DNA of 64,000 nucleotides from Psilocybe azurescens (taxonomy: Eukaryota; Basidiomycota; Agaricomycetes; Agaricales; Agrocybaceae). The stretch is taken from NCBI GenBank assembly GCA_023853785.1, contig JAJIRX010000871.1, positions 1-64,000 of the forward strand, read 5' to 3'. A program made the translations under genes and the position numbers. Shown here one piece after another: positions 33,939-45,463 of the stretch; the first letter of the stretch is position 1; the number at the start of each line of letters is the position of its first letter. The notes under the pieces were generated by a model that was given only the letters and a program-made list of their open reading frames with translations, made no database searches and was not told where the DNA came from.

Positions 33939-34217
33939 ACATATCCCTTTAGACTGAAGATAGACAGTCACGAGACCAGACCAAGTGTTATAGTTGATAG
34001 CATTCAGAAGTGGAATTTTTGCATTGTTTGCCATTGTGTAAAGTACAGAGTGATGCAATGTCAGACAAAGTTGTATGAGTGGTAAGAGGTGTATAGATGT
34101 GTGAGGATATATGTAAATGAGTTAGACAATGTCTGGAGCTCAGAGTGTGAAGCAAACATAAGTTTGAGTGTGAAGTGTTATCTAGCCTAGTTTAAAAGTT
34201 TTGTTGAAAATGTATAT
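33939..34217 (-). mobile_element. Copia leader and first codons of gag
   Basis: A gag frame starts at the ATG at 34,034 (MANNAKIPLLNAINYNTWSG) and reads 30-odd codons with the NYxTWxxxxxxxLxSKG pattern of Copia gag proteins. It then joins LINE sequence at about 33,938. The upstream leader (34,035-34,217) matches the Copia-2-family leader at 14,518-14,648. The reading frame continues across the junction but the downstream part is LINE, so this is an accidental chimera. Confidence 0.7.
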
Positions 34218-34218
34218 A

Positions 34219-35829
34219 CAGTGACTCAAAAACTGTCTAGATGTTTTAGAAATTAAATATAAATTGACTATAGCATCATGTAATCTTAATGAAATTATAT
34301 GATTCAAATGTACTAGAAAGCCCTGCATCACAGCTTTCAGGAAATATAATATATATTTGTATTTGTTTGGTTTATCTATTATTATTAAATACTTTATGAA
34401 AATAATACATCCAGACAGTTTCTTTGCAGCCTATTGGAATCAACGAAATAAGGTTTTTTTTAATTGTAAATATGTAAAAACAATATCAAATAAATGAAAA
34501 TATGCTTAAGATATATAAACAAGACTAAAATCCTACATTTCTCTAGGTTTATACCCCACTATTCTCTGCTACACAGCCATGCATTCTCTCTCTGAACTGT
34601 GCTCTAACATCATCTATATGCTGGAGAATGGTGATTCTATTTGCAAAATTGCTGCCAAACTTGGTGTTAGAAAGTCAAATATTGGGGAGATACACTCTGG
34701 AATAGAGTTACCTATGAAGAAAAACTATGGAGGCCATCCTTCTAAACTCACTCCCATGACTGCCACCATCTAGTTTGACTTGTTACTATTGGAAAAGCTG
34801 ATACTGCCACACAACTCTGCCACCAGCTTCTCAATATCACAAACACATCTATCTCTATCCAAACCATTTGAAATTCCCTCAAAAAGGAGGATCTTGTAGC
34901 AAGAGTCAAGGTCAAAAAGCCATTGCTCTCCAAGAACCATAGGAAGGCTCACTTAGAATTTGCCCAGAAGTATGAACACTGGACAGAAGAAGACTGGAAA
35001 TGTATTATGTTCACAGATGAGACCATGATCAATCACATTGGGTCAGATGGAAGGCAGTGGGTGTGGAAAAGGCTGGTTCTCCTCTCCAAAATCAGCATGT
35101 ACAGCAAACTATCAAATTTGGAGGAAGACATGTGATGATTTGGGGTTGTATGACAACAAGTGGTGTTGGCTACATGTGCAGGATAGAAGGCAGAATGGAA
35201 GGAGAACTCTATATGAGCATTTTGGGTGACCATATATTTCAAACTCTGGAGTATTATAACCTTGATCAGGATGACTTTATCTTCCAGCAGGATAATGATC
35301 CCAAGCACACATCCAAAAGGCTCAGAAATAGTTTAAAGACCATGAAGTAGAGCTTCTAGACTGGACAGAACAATCCCCAGACCTCAATCCCATTGAACTT
35401 CTGTGGCATATTCTCAAAATGCGCCTTGCAGAATATGAAAATGCTCCAAAGAGTATCCAGGAGTTGTGGGATAGAATACAGGAGTTGTGGGAGAAAATAC
35501 CTAAGGAAGACTGTGTGAAACTGATCAATAGTATGTCTAGAAGGGTTGCAGCTGTTTTGAGGGCAAAGAGAGGTCACTCAAAGTACCAGTTTATATAGAT
35601 ACCCATATTCCAACAGGCCACAAAGAAACTGTCTGGATGTGTTATTTTCATAAAGTATTTAATAATAATAGATAAATCAAACAAATACAAACATATATTA
35701 TATTTCCTGAAAGCTGTGATACAGGGCTTTCCAGTATATTTTGAATCATGTAATTTCATTAAGATTAAATGATGCTATAGTCAATTTAAGTTCAATTTCC
35801 AAAACATCTGGACAGTTTTTGAGTCACTG
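34219..35829 (+). mobile_element. Tc1-A: Tc1/mariner element with long terminal inverted repeats
   Basis: The 1611-bp element begins CAGTGACTCAAAAACTG and ends with the complement, flanked by TA on both sides (34,217-34,218; 35,830-35,831), as Tc1/mariner elements are. The inverted repeats are unusually long, about 220 bp (34,219 to about 34,441 and about 35,606 to 35,829), with scattered mismatches. It encloses one transposase pseudogene. Confidence 0.9.
34579..35598 (+). pseudogene. Tc1-A transposase (DDE), frameshifted
   Basis: An N-terminal helix-turn-helix region (ICKIAAKLGVRKSNIGEI) is followed, after a stop at 34,771 and a frame change, by the catalytic domain. The first Asp lies in FTDETM (near 35,010), the second in QQDNDPKHTS (near 35,290), and the third acidic region in SPDLNPIELLW (near 35,380). 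Catalytic residues are kept, but frame changes occur near 35,060 and 35,345. The tail ends at 35,598. The element could at most have been moved by a transposase supplied elsewhere. Confidence 0.85.
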
Positions 35830-35852
35830 TAAGACCAAAGTCAATTATATGG

Positions 35853-36709
35853 TGTGGAAGAGTTGAATGTTTCCAGGGAGAGAGACGGATATAGGTGGTC
35901 GAAAATGGTGAGATTTGTGTAGATAAAATATTGGTAGATTGTTCTTTGTCGCTTGCACGGCTCAAATGTTCAAGAAGGCTCAGGCTCGGCTCAGTTGCTC
36001 GTTCGTAGATAAAATCCCGGGAAATTCGATATCGATTACCAGTTTTACAAACGTCTATATACGAACACGGAGCGCATACTCTGCGCCTCCGGTTACCACA
36101 GCTTGTCTGTAATAATGAAATAGGTAGATAGGGGTGACCGTTTGGAATGATGACATGAAATACGTTGTGCAAAAAAGCGTTGGAAAATGTGTATACGAGT
36201 GTCCGTTTGAAATAAAATAACTGGACGAAGCGGTTAAAGGATAGACCACGGCATGCCAATGGCTTACCGAAGTGTGATTGCGCGCGCACGGCTCTGCCTG
36301 TCCCAAGGGCATCCCCATCGTAGCCCCTCAACTACGTCAGCGGCACCACAACTCCAGCAGGGGATCGTCATGACGGCAGTCATCCTCACGCGCTAGCCAG
36401 CATGTATATAGATAAGAAAAGTGTGATTATAATGAAGCGTGAAATATGGCGGAAAGATTCAAAGAAATAAGAAAACATTGGAAATACGACTACTTGATGC
36501 CCTGTCCACCGTTCCTGGTTTCCGATGGTGATCCTTTTGCGTGTATTTGAGGGTCTAGGTGCGTATCCGAGCGTCGTTGAGCATCCGAGATTCGGCGAAT
36601 CATGTTGTGCACGTTGAACGTTTGTTGTGTGAGAAGTGGGGTTGTCGTCGGGCCGTGCGAATTGGAACTTAGCGTCGTGTTCACGAGTACGCTGTTCATC
36701 TCCTCCACA
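35853..36709 (-). mobile_element. 3' LTR of Gypsy-3
   Basis: The 857-bp repeat pairs with 43,782-44,639. Differences include small indels near 36,080, 36,178, 36,228 and 36,390 and a few transitions. The ends TGTGGA/TCCACA form a six-base inverted repeat. Confidence 0.95.
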
Positions 36710-36719
36710 GTGCCCCCCC

Positions 36720-39700
36720 CCAGGATGTTGCCCCCAACATCTAGTATGATGAGATGGAAGAAACCTAAAGGAGGCTGAAACAGCGTCGCTCCCGAACATA
36801 AGATAGAGAAACAGAAACAGAGAAAGAAAATAGAGAAAATAAAGGAGGACATCACCGTCCGACGAATCCTAAGGGAAACCGCATCGACTGATATACCGCA
36901 CCTTCCGCCGCACAGACGCCGTCCGCCACCATGTTGAATAGTTTTTGCGACCAGTGGCCGAAGTCTTGAAGGCAGGGTCACACAGATTGCACCACCCCAC
37001 TTCAGAGGTGGATCAGGATCAGAGTGGCCGAGATACACATGTCCAGGAAGGTACAACATCCGCAAAGGCGGCTGGGAGGACCGCGTCGCTGGGCTGAATT
37101 GGCGGCTGTGCGTTGCACGCGGAAGCGTTCCATAGTGTTCGTAGTCGGGGTCGGGGTGACGAGCAGCCTGCATAGACGAAGGAGAGCGCAAGGCTTGGAT
37201 GGCGTCTTGTTCATAGCGGTGGATGTCGTAGTAGAGTCGAACATCGGATACCGTCTTCAACACCATGTCCTCGGATCGGAAGAAAAACAACTTCAAACGG
37301 TGAGCTGAAACATGGCCGCGCATGACTGCGCCATTGAGCTCATGGGAGCACGAATGAGTTGTTGCCCCGTTTCGTGCACGATGTACGGCCCCGACCATCT
37401 CCAATGGTCCTTTTGCCAAACTGATTATCCAGCCACGTCTCATGGCTAGCAGAACCCACATGCCCACATCGAAACCATGAAACTAAAAGTTGCTTCCATA
37501 CCTGTCATTGAAGTTGTCAATGGCTTTCTGTCGCGAGAAGCGCGTGCGCTGGTACACCTCCTCTGCATCCTCATCCCGCCAGCGCGATTTGGCGCGCCGC
37601 ATCGCAATGAGGTCGTCTGTCGTGCGCACCGTGTCCCAGTCGAAGCGTTTGCCATGTGCCATCTTCTATGTCGAACGCCAGTACTGGAAAAATCCCATAT
37701 ACCATATAGTACGGCGGGTAGCCTGTAACGCGGTTAGTAGTAATGCGGACTGCGAACAGAATTGCATCCACATAGAGGGGCCACTTGGACTTGTCCTTGT
37801 GGCACACCTTCATGAGCCCGTGAACCAGAGGCTGGTGTGCACGCTCCGAAATCCCATTTCCCTGCGGGTGGTATGCGCTAGACACTATCACCACAATGCC
37901 GTATTGCCGATACACTTCCTCAGCCACACCCTTGAACTTGGCCCCACCATCGATAGTGAAGAAAGGTATACAAGAGAAGCGACACACCAATTTATATATG
38001 AATTTGGCGACCGTGGATGTGTTCGCGTTGCGGATGGCTTCGGCTTCGTCCCACTTTGACGTCAGAGCAGGTGGCTTGAACAATGTAGTTCTTACCTCCC
38101 GCGCCCGGCGGCATGTGTATGCAATCCAAATGCCAGTGTCGTAGTATCGTCGTCATCCACGACGGGTTGTAGGGAACGATCGGCTTCGCTCGCGACTCGA
38201 GCTGACATGGCATGCACGAAGCGCACAAAATACAGCGCAGTCGTTGTACATGTTGGGCCAATATACACGCTCGGCGAGCCGCTGATACGTGGGGTCAGCG
38301 GCCACGGTGTCCACATTCGTCGTGAGCTTGAACCAGGAGCTGTTGGCGCCTTCCGTGGTCTTCAATGACAAGACGGGGCAGTGCTGGCGACTTGACGTGC
38401 GGCTTCTTCCATATTTTGTCGTCTGCATAGAAAAATCTATTAGCGCGCTTAACGAACCTCGCCCTCTCCTTGTTGTCCGTCAGACAGGAGGAGGGCAGGG
38501 TCCCATCTCGGTAGAAAGCTCGCAACTCCTCCCACATCCCTGCAAAATCTTCATCCAGCGCGCCAAATTTGTGTCCAATACACGCGATTGCCTCCCGTCA
38601 GCGCTGGCACAGCTATCTCCTCATAGTTCCCTCAATGATCCACGTGCGATTCCATCGCACAATGCTTGGACGATTCTGCATCAACGATAGGTGGTGGGGG
38701 CGCACCTTGTTTGAGTCTGGCCATGTACGAGTAGTGATACGTCGTAATGGGCACCATTATCGTCTCCTCACCCCACAATGCCTCCTCATCCCGCTCTCCA
38801 CCGGGCGTGTTACGGTCGAAAAACTCCCGTCCTATGAATGTCACGTTGTCCGTCGTCCTCAGAGCCGTATAGTCAACAAGGTGATTCCGTGTCCAATTGT
38901 TGGGGTTGAAATTGGCCGGTTTGGTGGCCATTGCAGGGTCGCGTCGCGAGATCATTCGGCCCTGTGTCGGCGATGATCGGGAACATTGCCTCTATGGGAA
39001 TAGGGCGGGCGCAGCGAGATTGAGGTATTCCCCTGGTCCAAGGGACTAAACGGGCGGCGAAGCATGCGGTTATACGGTGCAGAGGAAGCCATGCAATAGA
39101 TAGAGCACAACACCACAATATCCTGTAACAGCAGTTTCACTTTGGGTGCCGAGATGTTAAAACGCTGGCACCTGTCCCTTTCTTTATACCGTGGCGGCTC
39201 AATACTTTCCCGACAAAGCGATCGAGATAATCTTCGGCCTTCTCATCGTCGTCTGAATCATCACTAGCGTGCGGTCGTCGGGAGAGTCCGTCAGGCACCT
39301 GGTGTTTTTCTCCGGGAACGTGGGCGCATCTCGAAGTCGAATAGCGTGAGGTACATAATCCACCTGGTCATCGGGCGAAGTTAGGCAAGTCAGGGGTGAC
39401 AATCATCTCACGCAAGAACTTCGCGTCATGCTCCAAACAAAACCGTATGCCCCAAATCCGATGGGCGCAGATGTTTGAAGGCTCGGAAAACCCCATACAG
39501 TTCGGCTTTGGGCTGTGAGTATCTCTGTTCGCGCCGCTGTAGGTGCACGACCCAAATATGGCAGGACGGGCGCTGATTGTCGAGATGTTGATATACTACC
39601 CAGCCCGCTGCCGTTAAGCGCCGCCGTCGACCGCCACAATCAACAGTCCCTCGTCACTTGTGCGAGTAAGCTGGGTCACTTTCTTGGCAGCTTCGTAGTT

Positions 39701-42140
39701 GATTTTGATGAGCACCGGGGCAGTGGTTACCACCACCTTGAGCTTTTCCATTGCGTCTAGAGCTTCAGCTGAGAAGTCAAAATCAGCATCTGACATTCTT
39801 AGCAAGGCAGTCAAAGGCTTAGCAATGAGGGCGAATCCCTTGATCCACTTCCTTCCGCACCCTGCTACTCCGAGGAAGCCGCGCACTTGAGAAACGTTCT
39901 CACACGCCGGCCACTTGATAATCTTCGACACGAGGCCCTGTTCGAGATGCCACCCGTCTAATGAGACGACGGTGCCCACTATTCGTAGGACGAAGCGTAG
40001 CCAGCGTAGTCTTGAGCCCAGATGCGGTGATGCCCGCCGCAATAAATCGTGCCAGTACCCTATCCAAGTTAGTGGCATACTCAAAGACAAATCTTCGTAT
40101 CTGATCGCTTCCCTCTATCGTTGCGTTGTTGTAGTTCGTCGCCGGTCCCATGATTCCCCCATCGTCCATGAATGCCTTCGCTATCACGTCTTTGTCTTCT
40201 TGCAAGGCATGATCAATGCAGCGCTGGAATTCTGCCCCCGCATTAGTCGCACCCATAGGTAAGGTAGTTTGTTGCCTCGGGCCGCAGATTGAGTGAAACG
40301 CGGTGAGAGGGCTGTGATGACTTAGCTAGTATTCGGGCATCATAGCCTGCAAACAAATCGACGGATCCGTAGATAGCACGACCGATGAAAGTTTCCGCGA
40401 ACTCTTCGACGGACGGAGGCAAAGCCAGCGTCCCTGATTGTAACCGAGTTCAGTTCTTGCAAGTCTAAAACCAGACGCACCCCAACTTTCTTAGCCACCG
40501 CAAACAGCGCAGATCGATAGCTCGAGTGTGTAGGCTCAAACCGCTTGGCTTTTTCTTGTTCCAAAATCTCTTCCCGGATGACGCTTTCGAGCGCTTCGGG
40601 TGGCCGGATCGGGGGTCGCTGCCAAGGTACATGTTCGATCGTAGGGATTTCGTAGTCGGGGTAGTAGTTTTGAGAGAAATTTCCTTTCTCGGCGAATGTG
40701 AATGCGAAGGCGGCTTGATTGTTGTCGACCACATGAGTGATCAAATCCGTCTCTGCGTCCGTGAGGAAGCCGTCCGGTATCGTGTCCAGCAGAAGTTGTA
40801 GTCACTCAGCCGTCATGAGCGTGGTGGGATTAAACTTTGTTCGCGAGGGTGGCGATGTTGGAAGCGGTGTTCGAGGGAGGAAGAGGGATGGGCTTGAATA
40901 CTTGAGCTTCCGGCGAAGGCATATATGTTGGCACCGGCCGCACCTTGCGGTCGACCGGCTTATATTTTCGTTTTGCTGCTAAATGACCGTGTCGAATGAT
41001 CGCGGTGTTTTCTGTGGAGAACGCTCGCATCGTCCACGGCGTCATAAGTGGCTTAATACTATTAGAGGCAAGACTTACTTGTCTCAATAAATAATCGAAT
41101 GAATCCGGGGGCTGAAAAGAAGAAAAATAATAAGAAAACTCTTTGAACTTGGGGTCTCCTAAGAGCCCCATGATGGACCGGCCTATAGTCGCGCGAGGAG
41201 ACCCGGTATGTCTCCGGCGGCCGGTTGTGCTCCTCCTGCGCTAATAAAAACCCTCCAAATCCTCCTTGTCGCTCACTTCCTCAATCGACGCTTCGGTGTG
41301 CATGGCTATGACGATGATGACAGTGGTGAGCGGCGTCTGCTGCTTCCTGATGATTATGTGGCATCGCCCCCCGGAAGCGGTCCTGAGGCATCCACATTCC
41401 TGGGGTCATTGGGGCGCGTTAACTGCACCGACACTGTAGGCGGCAGAGCACGATCACCGTCCTTCCACAACATAATTTTCATGTGACCATACCGTGTGTA
41501 ATCAATCCAGCGCCGCATACCACTGTATCCATGGCTGCCCTAGAATACAATCCTGCGATTCCATGTCGTCGCACGTCACAAAGAAATGGTGATCGAAACG
41601 GTGTCCGCCGATATTGACCGTTACATCCTTGCAGACCCCTCGCAGTCCTACTGGGCCTCCATTCACTCCTTTCAACGACCACCTGGTTCCTTCGTAGTCG
41701 AGAGGAATGCTCGTTTGGGACAAAAGCCTCTCAGGGAAGATGTTCAGTTCGGAACCACAGTCCACCATGAATTTGATAGGGATGCCGGCTAGTTCTGCGT
41801 TGAAGATGCCCGTGGTCATTGCGTATTTCTTGGTAGGCCTGAATGTAACCGGCGTTCGAATATCTGAGCATAAAGGAGTCAAGCATAGAAGGATCGCTGA
41901 GGTCATCAATTTGTAAAGAACTTCGCCGAATTGACCTGTCCTGCCCCCGCCGTCAGCGCATCAGCTCCTCTTCCGCCCTGCTCAGTGTATAAGTCATATT
42001 CGCCCCATCTTGGTTACATATTCCCTTTGTGTCTTGGTGGCCTCAGCCATTCTCTTCTGCAGCCCGGGGGATATTCCAAGGATGTCTCGAAGAGTTAGAG
42101 TGACCCTCGTATCCAAGATAGTGTCCTGTATGCCTTCCAG
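36720..42140 (-). pseudogene. Gypsy-3 protease and pol, several frame breaks
   Basis: On the minus strand the order is a protease (41,909-41,502, VDCGSELNIFPE, where Cys stands in the usual DSG box), a linker (RKYKPVDRKVRPVPTYMP, about 40,970), reverse transcriptase (about 40,750-39,900, with FMDDG as the catalytic box near 40,165), RNase H (about 39,800-39,400), integrase (zinc domain about 38,340-38,200; core IDGGAKFKG and SSAYHPQGNGISER near 37,935-37,840), and a C-terminal region to about 37,300. Breaks occur near 41,200, 40,390, 39,900, 39,610, 38,300 and 37,570. The catalytic boxes look intact. Confidence 0.85.
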
Positions 42141-43680
42141 CTAAATTTTATCTTGAACATCGGACGTGTAATGATATTGAGGCTGCTTAGCTTTAGCTTC
42201 GTCCTTCATAACCACGTCCTTCTGATTCCTTGGCAAGGAGTCTTTCCAGCCTTCTTTAGTATTGATTGGCGGCGGTGGTGCCGGTGCGGATGTCGCTTTG
42301 GCGGGTTGCTGGTTTGTGGCAGGCACGGGTACTGTTGGGCGTGAGGGTGGCGCGGTTGTGGGTGCCGGCGTGGTCAACCGTTTGGGGATATTCCGGTTCG
42401 GGCGTCGTGTAGGGTCCATCCTCGCTGATGTGTCTTTGCCAGTGCGAGTCACAGGAGCAGTTCCATATTGAAAGTACTCATCTTGGTTCGACGCAATCGC
42501 ATACACGTCCCCACAAATGGCCGGGATGTTGCCCATCATCAATGTCGCTGGAGAAGCGTTCACCGTAAGCTTGTGCGGCACTGTATCTCTTCTTGGGAAG
42601 TCATTTCGGTGTTCACGCATATACTGAGCCACACCGCCCGGGGTGAAGGGGATCTGAGGCAGGTCTGCCCCATCCATCAATGTATACCTGTTGAGGGCCG
42701 CGTCGTATTTGATCAATGCCTCTGTGATAAGCTTTGCTGTCTCGGGGGCAATAACGAGGGTGTAGTCGATGCGTCCCAGCCTGTCCACAAATGAAACATG
42801 TCTTCTCTCCTGCGGGCAAAGTGTTAGCGGAGCGAGGAAGGGATCCATTACTCAGCACAGTCTGGAAAAACTGTTGCATTTGGACTTGGTTGAGCGATAG
42901 CTGCTGCAACTGTTGCGCCAGAGTGTCAATATCCTGCTTAGCGGGGGTCTGCTTGCTCTTGGATGGTTCGATGATGCTCGAGAGTTGAATAGTCGACGTT
43001 TTGGTTGCCGGCGCCATGATCACGTCCCCGTCTGAATCTTCCTCTTCCGAATCCACGTTATATGACTCGATACTGGTTGGGTTGAACTGTCGGCAAATAA
43101 TGTCAATAACAGATTTGATAGCAGGAGGGGACGTAGTCAATAAGTTTTCTGCAGGCAGCCGGGCAGTCACGAAGGCACGAGTACGTTTAGGCAATCCGGC
43201 AAAAATTTGAGTTTCATTTCGGCGTCATCGATCAACTTCTTCGACTTCAACTGGGCAGCAATAGTGAGGTATCCTCGGTGATAGATGTCGACTTCCAGCG
43301 CGGTTCAAAAACTCCTTGCCTTTGGCGTGCTCGCACACATAGGACCTGAGAGACTCGAGCGTCGCCTTCACCGGTTCGTCGTTGGACCCATACAACTCAA
43401 TGAGTAGCGTCTTGACCTTGTCCCAATCGTCGCCGGTCAACTCATCGCAGAAGCAGATGACCTGTTTGACTTCGTCAGCACAGTACTGGACGACGTACTT
43501 GGGTAACTCTGATAGTGCTAAACCGGCTGCATGGCCGTGGCGCTCGACAATTGCCAGAAAGTCGTTGACGTACTTTCCGTCGAAGGTCGGCGCACCTGCT
43601 GTGCGAGGGATAGGCATCGGCTTCAGCTGCGTGAACACCTGCGCCGTGGCCGCTGTGTTTCCGTCTCCTATGGTTGGCAT
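42141..43680 (-). pseudogene. Gypsy-3 gag with zinc finger, frameshifted
   Basis: Gag starts at the ATG at 43,680 (MPTIGDGNTAATAQVF). It has the N-terminal domain typical of this Agaricomycete lineage (APTFDGKYVNDFLAIVERHG; LPKYVVQYCADEVKQVI; LYGSNDEPVKATLESLRSY). A frame change near 43,290 leads to RTRAFVTARLPAENLLT and a zinc finger, CFICGQAGTHRL.PRYC (near 42,780). Another change near 42,800 leads to a long Pro/Thr-rich tail ending at 42,141. Confidence 0.85.
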
Positions 43681-43781
43681 TTTTGGAGGGTAGCTAGGAA
43701 TTGTGAACCGAATTGACAAATATGACGGGTACTCAGCGGATGATTTTCGACGGAAAACCTTTTCCGAGTCTCGATAGCTAC

Positions 43782-44639
43782 TGTGGAAGAGTTGAATGTT
43801 TCCAGGGAGAGAGACGGATATAGGTGGTCGAAAATGGTGAGATTTGTGTAGATAAAATATTGGTAGATTGTTCTTTGTCGCTTGCACAGCTCAAATGTTC
43901 AAGAAGGCTCAGGCTCGGCTCAGTTGCTCGTTCGTAGATAAAATCCCGGGAAATTCGATATCGATTACCAGTTTTACAAACGTCTATATACGAACACGGA
44001 GCGCGCGTACTCTTGGCGCCTCCGGTTACCACAGCTTGTCTGTAATAATGAAATAGGTAGATAGGGGTGACCGTTTGGAATGATGACATGAAATACGTTG
44101 TGCAAAAAGCGTTGGAAAATGTGTATACGAGTGTCCGTTTGAAATAAAATAACTGGACGAGCGGTTAAAGGATAGACCACGGCATGCCAATGGCTTACCG
44201 AAGTGTGATTGCACGCGCACGGCTCTGCCTGTCCCAAGGGCATCCCCATCGTAGCCCCTCAACTACGTCAGCGGCACCACAACTCCAGCAGGGGATCGTC
44301 ATGACGGCAGTCATCCTCAGCGCTAGCCAGCATGTATATAGATAAGAAAAGTGTGATTATAATGAAGCGTGAAATATGGCGGAAAGATTCAAAGAAATAA
44401 GAAAACATTGGAAATACAACTCGCTGATGCCCTGTCCACCGTTCCTGGTTTCCGATGGTGATCCTTTTGCGTGTATTTGAGGGTCTAGGTGCGTATCCGA
44501 GCGTCGTTGAGCATCCGAGATTCGGCGAATCGTGTTGTGCACGTTGAACGTTTGTTGTGTGAGAAGTGGGGTTGTCATCGGGCCGTGCGAATTGGAACTT
44601 AGCGTCGTGTTCACGAGTACGCTGTTCATCTCCTCCACA
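43782..44639 (-). mobile_element. 5' LTR of Gypsy-3
   Basis: The 858-bp partner of the 3' LTR, with TGTGGAAG and TCCACA ends. It is followed by ATGG, which continues a Tc1 transposase frame broken by the insertion. Confidence 0.95.
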
Positions 44640-44830
44640 ATGGGATCAGATGAGAGGAAGTGGGTGTGGAAAATGCCAGGAGAAGCACTTTCTGATGGGC
44701 TGATAGAGGGCACAATCAAGTTTGGAGGAGGACCTTTAATGTTTTGGGGCTGTATATTTTGGGAAAGTGTTGGATATAGAATCAAAATTGATAGAGGGAT
44801 GGATGCTGATTTTTAAATAGTATATGTTGC
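44640..44830 (+). pseudogene. Tc1-B transposase fragment split by Gypsy-3
   Basis: The plus strand reads GSDERKWVWKMPGEALSDGL and then IKFGGGPLMFWGCIFWESVGY, a Tc1 transposase segment just after the first catalytic Asp. The preceding residues KTKVNYMG are at 35,831-35,852, on the far side of Gypsy-3. It ends in a TAA at 44,814. It is a different subfamily from Tc1-A. The rest of the transposase is missing on both sides. Confidence 0.8.
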
Positions 44831-45463
44831 ATGAATTCAAAAATATCTTTGCAAAAAGTCCAAATTTGGAGAAGGAATAACAAAAATGTGTTGTTATTGT
44901 AGACTGTGGTAAAAAAGATTATCAGTGTGGGATCATTATCTGCCAGCCATTGGCACTGAATCCAAGGCATCTTTTGAAAATGTTTAACTCCTTCAGTTTT
45001 TACTCAATTCTTTCCAAAAATATTAAGCATATAATTAACATGTATCTTAATAAAATCTAGTAGCAACATTTCATTCAATGGCTGAAAACAAATTCTATAA
45101 ATGTTCCATTGTTTTTCTGTGCATTTATTTTCTGATTTGATCAAGGATGTCACACAAAATAACACCACATGATGCTATTTTTATTATTATTATTATTATT
45201 ATTTAATAATCAAGTATATTTTACTATATTAAATGGTGTGCAATAGCAGTTCTGCAAGGTAGGCTACACCTAAAAAAAACCCTCTCATCAATCCAGAAAA
45301 TAGAAAAGAGCACAGTTAAACACTGAGCTCAAGGATGGCCAGTCCAATTTTAGTGGGTGGGACTGACAGAAGTGGTTTAACCAACTTGGGCGCTGAAGCT
45401 TCCAGCTGTCAGCAAGCTGCATAGTTGGTGAGCTGGCAAACACAGTGAAAAAACCCTAGAAAC
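44831..45463. other. No gene; contains an (ATT)n microsatellite
   Basis: The stretch is AT-rich, with an ATT run at about 45,178-45,202. No coding signal is seen beyond the decayed Tc1-B tail. Confidence 0.6.

Larger units (their letters stand above)
35853..44639 (-). mobile_element. Gypsy-3: 8.8-kb Ty3/Gypsy element with two LTRs
   Basis: The LTRs at 35,853-36,709 and 43,782-44,639 (857 and 858 bp) start TGTGGAAG and end TCCACA. They look about 98% identical by eye. ATGG flanks both sides (35,849-35,852; 44,640-44,643). A G-rich polypurine tract, seen as GCCCCCCCCC at 36,712-36,721, adjoins the 3' LTR. Gag and pol lie between on the minus strand. It belongs to a lineage different from Gypsy-1/2 and has no chromodomain that I can see. 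Confidence 0.95.

Noticed and set aside
36490..37467. A 325-codon minus-strand open frame
   Set aside because: It begins in the Gypsy-3 pol C-terminus and reads through the polypurine tract into the LTR. It is not a separate gene, though its first part is real pol sequence.
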